From positions 62,001-126,000 of the forward strand of contig LOEZ01000019.1 in the NCBI GenBank assembly GCA_001516055.1: DNA of 64,000 bases. Reading direction: 5' to 3'. The notes below the pieces were generated by a model, which saw only the letters and a program-made list of their open reading frames with translations, ran no database searches and was not told the DNA's origin. This DNA is from Gracilibacter sp. BRH_c7a (GTDB taxonomy: Bacteria; Bacillota; Desulfitobacteriia; Desulfitobacteriales; Syntrophobotulaceae). The translations under genes and the position numbers were made by a program. Below are positions 57,655 to 64,000 of this stretch, in pieces (positions within the stretch are counted from its first letter, which is position 1; every line of letters starts with the position of its first letter).

Positions 57655-58137
57655 CTAAACGTAATTTTCGAGAATCTGCCCTACACGTTCAGGGATAAGG
57701 CGCCCGTGCACATCTCCATCTATTGATACCACAGGGGCTAGTCCACAAGCTCCTATGCAGGCAACAATCTCCAAGCTGAATCTCCCATCAGAGGTTGTTT
57801 CTCCATCTTTTATTCTTAGCTTTTCTTCAATCGCTTCCAGTACTTTGGCCCCACCTCTTACATGGCAAGCTGTTCCCAGACAGATTTGGATAATATGTTT
57901 GCCCATAGGTTTTAAGCGAAATTGCGAATAAAACGTTGCAACTCCGTATACTTCAGCCGGTAATATCCGCAGAGTTCGGCTAATCTTTTCCATAACTTCC
58001 TGAGAGAGATAACCATAAATCTCTTGAGCTTCCTGGAGGACAGGAACCAACACACCCTTTTTTCCTTGGTAGGCGGATAATACTGCGTCGAGCTTAACTT
58101 CTTTGGGGTCAACGAGTTCTAAGCAAGAACAACTCAC
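57655..58137 (-). CDS. NuoE-like [2Fe-2S] subunit of formate dehydrogenase
   Basis: A 160-residue thioredoxin-fold protein. The four cluster cysteines are in CLGTACHVRGG (two) and CIGACGLAPV (two). It partners the NuoF-like protein in electron transfer between FMN and the formate dehydrogenase. It overlaps the metF gene by 4 nt and precedes the NuoF-like gene by 11 nt. Confidence 0.93.
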   Translation of the reverse strand: MSCSCLELVDPKEVKLDAVLSAYQGKKGVLVPVLQEAQEIYGYLSQEVMEKISRTLRILPAEVYGVATFYSQFRLKPMGKHIIQICLGTACHVRGGAKVLEAIEEKLRIKDGETTSDGRFSLEIVACIGACGLAPVVSIDGDVHGRLIPERVGQILENYV

Positions 58138-59705
58138 TTTTCCTCCCCCTTACTACTTTTTATTCCTAAGCGCTGAGCCGAATGGTCAAGACCAAGGAAG
58201 AAATTGTACCAAGACGAAGTTTGATAGAAATTCCAGTTTGCCGGAGGAAGACAGTAGTTTCCTAACTGATCCTCTTCACCATACTTTTTCAAGCGAGCAT
58301 ATGCTCTCACCCATACACATTTTTTCTCATTGGGAAAAACTTCACACCAACCATCATAACTACCACCACAGGCACCGTTACGTTGGTTTTTAGGACATTG
58401 AGACATGGGACATAGATAGGCAAGATCAAGAAGAGCACAGTCTCCGCAATCTTTGCAATCATTACTGATAACTTTTATGATATGCTCCAGACCATGAGCT
58501 TTATTATTTTTGCGTCTTTTATAAATACTCTGCATAAGCGGAAATAATGGTTTTCCCGGCTCAAAAGCTAAAGCATGAGCCACTCTCATTAGAGAATACC
58601 CTAATGTTACAGGCGCATCTAAAGGAAGATCTTTTCTGTTGACAGGAAGATCAGTGTTTAAACCGGTAGCTTGGTCTTTGGCAAAGTAATAGAATCCACC
58701 GGGTTGAGGATAGTCAAATTCAGGAACGAGGTCCTGCCAATTCTTGCTTAACTCTTCACCCTTTTCAATGATATATTCTACTTGCTCATATTTGATTCCA
58801 TGACCACCGATATGGACTCCTGCAAAACCCATTCCTTTCATAAACCCATACATTTTAGCTGCTCGTAACAATCTTGCTCCGACACCTTTATCTTCTGCAG
58901 TCCGCTCTTTATCAATATCAGACAAAAGCTTATCCGGAACAACACAACCAGGAAGTTGATTGGCATTCATTAATCTTGCTGCACCAAAAGGCAGAACGTA
59001 GATATTCCCCACAACAGGAATATCGATGTTGTTGATTTTTAAGAACTGCAATAATTCATGAAATTTACGAGCATCATATCCTAATTGCGTAACAATAAAC
59101 TGGGCACCACTAGAGATTTTCTTCTTTAATTTAGCATATTGAATCATTAATTCAGCTTCTGTCCCCTTGAAAGGAGATACTGCCGCACCTGCATAAAAGT
59201 CACTTTTTTGTTGATAAGACGGACCTTTAGGCCCTTGTATTTCCAGTCCCTTGTTCATTTCGCTAATCAGCTCTAAGACATGGGCAGGGTCTAAATCAAA
59301 AACAGGTTTGGGTCTGCCCTGATATCCGGCAACAGGATAATCTCCTGTCATCACCAATAAATTTCTGACCCCTGCCCTATCCAAACTGTATAACTGACTT
59401 TCCATTTGGTTACGGTTTTTATCTTTACATGTAAAATGCACCAAAGGTTCAATGCCCATTTTAAGCATTTCTACACCCAGACAATCCGCCAGAATAGCTG
59501 GATTTCCGCCTGGATTATCCGTTATTGTCACTGCATGGACTTTACCGCCTTTTACTGCTGACTCTGCAGCAGCCAAAGCAGTTTCCTGGGCTTTTTCGCG
59601 CGCGCCTCTTCCCGGTACGACTTCCCAGGTAACAGACATGGTGTTCTTGTCCAACAAGGAAGCTTTAAATTTATTTTCGACGATACTCTCTACTATACTC
59701 TCCAC
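58134..59705 (-). CDS. metF: Methylene-THF reductase fused to its zinc-binding partner (MetF-MetV)
   Basis: A protein of about 523 residues. The N-terminal 300 are a MetF-type TIM barrel (EVVPGRGA, AVTITDNPGG, LLVMTGDYPV). The C-terminal part is the Cys-rich MTHFR C-terminal domain (CKDCGDCALLDLAYLCPMSQ), which in many acetogens is the separate protein MetV. It reduces methylene-THF to methyl-THF. The GTG at 59705 is chosen: AAAGGGGG is 8 nt upstream. An open frame continues to 59798 through repeat-like sequence. ATG at 59639 is the alternative. Confidence 0.85.
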   Translation of the reverse strand: MESIVESIVENKFKASLLDKNTMSVTWEVVPGRGAREKAQETALAAAESAVKGGKVHAVTITDNPGGNPAILADCLGVEMLKMGIEPLVHFTCKDKNRNQMESQLYSLDRAGVRNLLVMTGDYPVAGYQGRPKPVFDLDPAHVLELISEMNKGLEIQGPKGPSYQQKSDFYAGAAVSPFKGTEAELMIQYAKLKKKISSGAQFIVTQLGYDARKFHELLQFLKINNIDIPVVGNIYVLPFGAARLMNANQLPGCVVPDKLLSDIDKERTAEDKGVGARLLRAAKMYGFMKGMGFAGVHIGGHGIKYEQVEYIIEKGEELSKNWQDLVPEFDYPQPGGFYYFAKDQATGLNTDLPVNRKDLPLDAPVTLGYSLMRVAHALAFEPGKPLFPLMQSIYKRRKNNKAHGLEHIIKVISNDCKDCGDCALLDLAYLCPMSQCPKNQRNGACGGSYDGWCEVFPNEKKCVWVRAYARLKKYGEEDQLGNYCLPPANWNFYQTSSWYNFFLGLDHSAQRLGIKSSKGEEK

Positions 59706-59711
59706 TATACT
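59676..59711 (-). repeat. 12-nt tandem repeats across the metF start
   Basis: Two nearly identical units (AGTATAGTGGAG, AGTATAGTAGAG) and a third diverged one encode Ser-Ile-Val-Glu repeats. The GTG start codon lies in the first unit. Unit length is a multiple of three, so copy-number change would not shift the frame. Confidence 0.65.
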
Positions 59712-59713
59712 TT

Positions 59714-59796
59714 CCCCCTTTAATGAAAGGGGACACACCCGCCGAGCTTCAAATATTTCATTAAGACGGGGATGTCCTAATGAATAACAGGGACAC
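59714..59796. repeat. Inverted repeat and GGGACAC units between acsE and metF
   Basis: CCCCTTT (59715-59721) and AAAGGGG (59726-59732) form a short hairpin followed by GGGGACACACC; a second GGGACACAC is at 59790-59798. These resemble REP-like units linked to Y1 transposases. The repeat also supplies the ribosome-binding GGGGG of metF. Confidence 0.5.
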
Positions 59797-59814
59797 ACTG
59801 GTCTCCCAATTTAA

Positions 59815-60648
<834 letters not shown>

Positions 60649-60733
60649 CTACTATTAATTGTTTGATTTTGTGTTTTACTTAGCGAACCTAGAGCAGAGA
60701 AGCGTCGTGAACGTAACGCACAAAAATAATACT

Positions 60734-61705
60734 TTAGTACTTATTGCTCTCCATCAAGTCAGAGATATTCTTCTGAACAAGCTTTACTGCCTGTGGATGA
60801 CGCATCAACAGAATATCAGCCCCTGCTTGAATAAGTGTTCCAGCCGTCATCGCTTCCCAAAGGGGTCCACGAAAACTCTGTTCTCCCCAGCTCTGGAATT
60901 CTTCGCCATCAGAATATGCTTCTTTAGCCCGCCATGCTTCATAACCAACAGTACAGACCATGGGCATAGAAAGAATTTTATCACCCTGGAGAGCACCCAT
61001 TCTTATCCGTTCCATGATGGAATAAGCATATTCAATACCATATCCCAGTCCACCAATCATGGGGTCAATAATTATACGATCCAAGGGAAGCCCCATTTCA
61101 TTAACAAGAATATTTAATTGTTTACAGATGTTGATATCCAACGGTGATAACGCAATCAGAGTATGCTTATGAACCATGCAAGCAGCTGCAATAGATTTGT
61201 AGTTCTCTTGTTCTGCATTCCCTATCATTAGGTTTTCCCCTGCACATTCTTCAGCAACTTTGCCTAGTACCTCGTTATCTTTTTCTCCGTCTCCACAACC
61301 TTTAATAATAAGAGGTACCGCTACGGCTTCAAGAATTGATTTAACCGTTGCCGTGCATTCTTCGGGGGTTTTATTAGCCCCATCTGGATCTGCTCCGTTT
61401 AAGACAACATAGATTACATCTGCCTTATATTCGTCCACACACTTTTTAGCCCAAGCAACAGGGTCGTTATATACATCTTTAAACATTTCTTTTAAAGGTG
61501 TTGGCCAATTGGGCTCAACATCAGTTACTTCCATAGCAATTATGGGCTTATTAGGAACTTCTCCTTCAAAATGAAGGTACGGAAGCGTTGTCTGCCCGCC
61601 TACTTTTAATGCATGTCCGCGAGTACCACCTGTTTCAGCAGTCCCACCCAACACTACTTCATTTACTTTGGACATATAGCGTTCCTTTACAACTTCGAAA
61701 GCCAT
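60734..61705 (-). CDS. acsD: Corrinoid iron-sulfur protein, small subunit
   Basis: A 323-residue TIM-barrel protein that forms the CFeSP heterodimer with AcsC and helps hold the corrinoid. Seen: [56 protein letters not shown] and [10 protein letters not shown]. The 130-bp gap to acsE is AT-rich with no clear terminator. acsC should lie upstream, beyond the window. Confidence 0.95.
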   Translation of the reverse strand: MAFEVVKERYMSKVNEVVLGGTAETGGTRGHALKVGGQTTLPYLHFEGEVPNKPIIAMEVTDVEPNWPTPLKEMFKDVYNDPVAWAKKCVDEYKADVIYVVLNGADPDGANKTPEECTATVKSILEAVAVPLIIKGCGDGEKDNEVLGKVAEECAGENLMIGNAEQENYKSIAAACMVHKHTLIALSPLDINICKQLNILVNEMGLPLDRIIIDPMIGGLGYGIEYAYSIMERIRMGALQGDKILSMPMVCTVGYEAWRAKEAYSDGEEFQSWGEQSFRGPLWEAMTAGTLIQAGADILLMRHPQAVKLVQKNISDLMESNKY

Positions 61706-61720
61706 AATAACTCTCCTCTC

Positions 61721-62473
61721 CTAAACACCTACATTAATAAGAATTTCTTTAGCCGCGGCTACTGCGGCATTATTATCCGGTAACTTAAACAAAGCCTTTC
61801 CTTCCTCATCAAACTCAGCTATTGATTCGTCATAAGGTATATCACCAATTAGATCTATACCTGTAGCTGTAATCTCATCGGCTAAGTTTGCCAAGGAATC
61901 CTTCTTTGTCTTGGTAACAATCAGCAGTTCTTTTTTTACTGCAGAGCCGAGGCTTTGCACTAATTCGTGAATTCTACCAGCAGAGCGAACTCCTCGTGCC
62001 GAAGCATCACTTATGACAAATAACCAGTCAACTTGGGGAATGGTCTTGCGGCTGATATGTTCTAAGCCTGCTTCGGTATCCACTACCACATAGTCATAAC
62101 CACTGCTTAACCGTTCTAGGTATTTGCGAAGCAAGTCATTGGGATAGCAGTAGCAGCCTGGACCTTGGGGATTTCCCATTACTAATAAATCAAGGTCATT
62201 TGATTCAACAAGTGATTGTTGCAGCTTATATTCAATAAATACTTCTTTGCTCATGCCCACGGGCACAGATTTCGGGTCCTTGGTCTGGTTTAAAAGTTCA
62301 CTGATTGTTGTTTTGACTTCCATCCCTAATACTTCACTCAAGTTCGCATTGGGATCAGCATCAACAGCTAGAACTGAACCCTTTTTGTTCTGGACCAGGT
62401 ATTTGACTACTAAAGAAGCAAAAGTCGTTTTACCTGTTCCTCCTTTTCCCGCTACAGCAATATATTTTGGCAT
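61721..62473 (-). CDS. acsF: Nickel-insertion ATPase of CODH/acetyl-CoA synthase (CooC/AcsF type)
   Basis: A 250-residue MinD-like ATPase. The deviant Walker A is GKGGTGKTTFAS. The CxC metal site typical of CooC is seen in GPGCYCYPNDLL. It is thought to load nickel into CODH or acetyl-CoA synthase. It lies between RACo and acsD, as in acetogen acs clusters, so AcsF is preferred over CooC. Confidence 0.9.
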   Translation of the reverse strand: MPKYIAVAGKGGTGKTTFASLVVKYLVQNKKGSVLAVDADPNANLSEVLGMEVKTTISELLNQTKDPKSVPVGMSKEVFIEYKLQQSLVESNDLDLLVMGNPQGPGCYCYPNDLLRKYLERLSSGYDYVVVDTEAGLEHISRKTIPQVDWLFVISDASARGVRSAGRIHELVQSLGSAVKKELLIVTKTKKDSLANLADEITATGIDLIGDIPYDESIAEFDEEGKALFKLPDNNAAVAAAKEILINVGV

Positions 62474-62478
62474 AATGA

Positions 62479-64000
62479 TTACTCCTTTTTTATCAATGAT
62501 GGGAACAAGGTCAAGTCAGTATGAGGAATAAATGTCGCTGACACAAACTCCTCCATAAAAGTATTGCCTACAGAAAGCTCCAAATAAGTCATGTTTCTGC
62601 TTAGCTCCAAGGACTGCTGATAAGCCTCAGTCGAAAGGATTATCGCTTGAGCACCTTTTACTGATGTATTACCCACAAACTGATATCTAGTCCTGTCAAG
62701 GTCAGGCAGCATCCCGATTTTAATCGCATCATCTAAATTAAGATAGTTACCAAAACCGCCTGCTATCAGCACCTTTTCAATAGATTCCATTTCCAGGGCA
62801 ACAAGCTCCAACATGGAGCGTATCCCTGCAAATATTGCAGCTTTGGCCCGCAGCAGATTTTTGATATCACTTTCTGTAATTATAATGTCTTTATCAATTC
62901 CGCTCTCTTTGGCCCAAACCAATACAAATTCCGGTCCGTTAGTTCCCTGGCGCAGCCTGTTAGTTGAGATATCGGTTTGAAACTTGCCCGTTCGATCAAT
63001 AATTCCAGCAGAGTGAAGCTTGCTCAGACCATCGATTAAGCCTGATCCGCATATTCCGACCGCTTTAGCTTTTTCAATGGTCTCCAATCTCACTTCAAAA
63101 TTGCTGTCAATATCGATTCGTTCGATTGCCCCTTTCATGGCTCGCATCCCAAAGGTAATACCTCCACCTTCAAAAGCAGGCCCGGCGGAACAGGCACAAC
63201 TGACAAGCCATTCCTTGTTGCCTAACACCATTTCACCGTTTGTTCCGATATCAATAAACAATGTCAACTCTTCTGATTTCTCAATTCCGACAGCCAGAGC
63301 ACCAGCTACAATATCCCCGCCCACGTAGCTTGCTACCGAAGGGACATTGATTACCAACCCTTCCCCATAAAGGGGCAACTCCAAATCTTTTATCTTGGCC
63401 ATTGGGAATTGAGAGGCAGTGGGTATATAGGGCTCACGCCGAATATATTTGGGATCCAGGCCAAGTAACAAATGAGTCATTGTGGTATTACCGGCACAGA
63501 TCACCATCTTGATAGAATCTCGTTGAACATCAGCAACATTTATGAGTATTTCATCTATCAATTCATTGATTGAGTCAAATACTGCCTGCTGAAGCTCTTC
63601 GAGACCATCTTCCTCTTCCTCAGCGTGAATCATCCGGGTAATGACATCATCTCCATATTTGGCTTGCTTGTTATACGTACCTCTTTTATCTATTACATTC
63701 CCCGTTAAAAGATTAATAAGATAAACTACCACAGTCGTTGTCCCGATATCAACAGCAAGTCCATAAAGAGCTTCTTCACTTTTTCCCGGAAGAATATCAA
63801 TAATTTCCCCGCAGCCTTCAATATGTGCTATATCTACGCTGATGTTCCAATCCACATCACGTAAAGCATGGGGCAACTTCCTGAGTATCGGTAAAGATAT
63901 TTTGATTTCATTACAGGAGACACGTTTATTAAGTTCAGTTAACAATCTGTTTGCATCCGTAGCGTTTTCTGTTAGTGTCGGTTCAGGCAAAGTAATCTCA
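62479..64000 (-). CDS. Reductive activator of corrinoid protein (RACo), N-terminus beyond the window
   Basis: At least 507 residues. The ASKHA-type ATPase domain is seen in GLAVDIGTTTVVVYLINL, DIGTNGEMVLG and VLIAGGFGNYLNL. RACo uses ATP to return the inactive cob(II)alamin of CFeSP to cob(I)alamin. Full-length RACo is about 630 residues with an N-terminal [2Fe-2S] domain. The frame stays open past 64000, so the TTG at 63990 is not the start. It is 5 nt upstream of acsF. Confidence 0.9.
   Translation of the reverse strand, partial: EITLPEPTLTENATDANRLLTELNKRVSCNEIKISLPILRKLPHALRDVDWNISVDIAHIEGCGEIIDILPGKSEEALYGLAVDIGTTTVVVYLINLLTGNVIDKRGTYNKQAKYGDDVITRMIHAEEEEDGLEELQQAVFDSINELIDEILINVADVQRDSIKMVICAGNTTMTHLLLGLDPKYIRREPYIPTASQFPMAKIKDLELPLYGEGLVINVPSVASYVGGDIVAGALAVGIEKSEELTLFIDIGTNGEMVLGNKEWLVSCACSAGPAFEGGGITFGMRAMKGAIERIDIDSNFEVRLETIEKAKAVGICGSGLIDGLSKLHSAGIIDRTGKFQTDISTNRLRQGTNGPEFVLVWAKESGIDKDIIITESDIKNLLRAKAAIFAGIRSMLELVALEMESIEKVLIAGGFGNYLNLDDAIKIGMLPDLDRTRYQFVGNTSVKGAQAIILSTEAYQQSLELSRNMTYLELSVGNTFMEEFVSATFIPHTDLTLFPSLIKKE

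Overview
The window looks like chromosomal DNA of a strictly anaerobic, moderately AT-rich Firmicute. The best guess is a Peptococcaceae or Desulfitobacterium-like relative with Wood-Ljungdahl metabolism. Pointers are the clostridial short NifB, the NifD with a mid-protein insertion, the clostridial [2Fe-2S] ferredoxin, ThiH-type (oxygen-independent) thiamine synthesis, early-cobalt (Cbi) corrin synthesis, a selenocysteine formate dehydrogenase, and Firmicute leader RNAs (PyrR site, TPP and cobalamin riboswitches). The genus is inference; no rRNA gene is present.

Layout. 1-98: the 5' end of priA (minus). 347-1674: a PyrR-attenuated uracil permease. 1852-5975: a PrcB-like lipoprotein, a DUF401 membrane protein and an ECF sigma/anti-sigma pair. 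6113-12172 (minus): a complete anaerobic thiamine operon thiG-H-E-C-S-F-D behind a TPP riboswitch. 12286-25513 (minus): a compact nitrogen-fixation operon, nifH-I1-I2-D-K-E-N-B-ferredoxin-anfO-like-modA-B-C-nifV-like, behind a leader with two similar hairpin/terminator modules. 25891-31062: an irregular stretch with an orphan DNA methyltransferase, a second ECF sigma/anti-sigma pair, a lipoprotein, a frameshifted small membrane gene and a decayed fragment of cbiC. 31063-49251 (minus): a 20-gene cobalamin operon from cobT and the CbiMNQO cobalt transporter down to cbiC, behind a cobalamin riboswitch. 49746-64000 (minus): Wood-Ljungdahl genes in the order RACo (cut by the window end), acsF/cooC, acsD, acsE, fused metF-metV, NuoE-like, NuoF-like, selenocysteine fdhA, fhs, fchA, folD.

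How they fit together. Formate dehydrogenase with NuoE/F partners, Fhs, FchA, FolD and MetF make the methyl branch from CO2/formate to methyl-THF. AcsE passes the methyl group to the corrinoid protein (AcsD is its small subunit), RACo re-reduces that corrinoid, and AcsF handles nickel maturation. The adjacent B12 operon can supply most of the corrinoid cofactor. The nif operon carries its own molybdate transporter and homocitrate-synthase candidate, so one transcript could provide catalysts, P-II regulators, Mo and homocitrate.

Points most worth a second look: tandem ANTAR-like hairpins before nifH; FolD lacking the cyclohydrolase lysine next to FchA; an in-frame UGA with a SECIS-like hairpin in fdhA, so two apparent ORFs are one gene; a phosphoglycerate-mutase-like protein overlapping cobD; a GC-rich repeat element between two terminators in the B12 leader; an AnfO homologue in a Mo-type nif operon; and a cbiC remnant about 3 kb from the intact gene.
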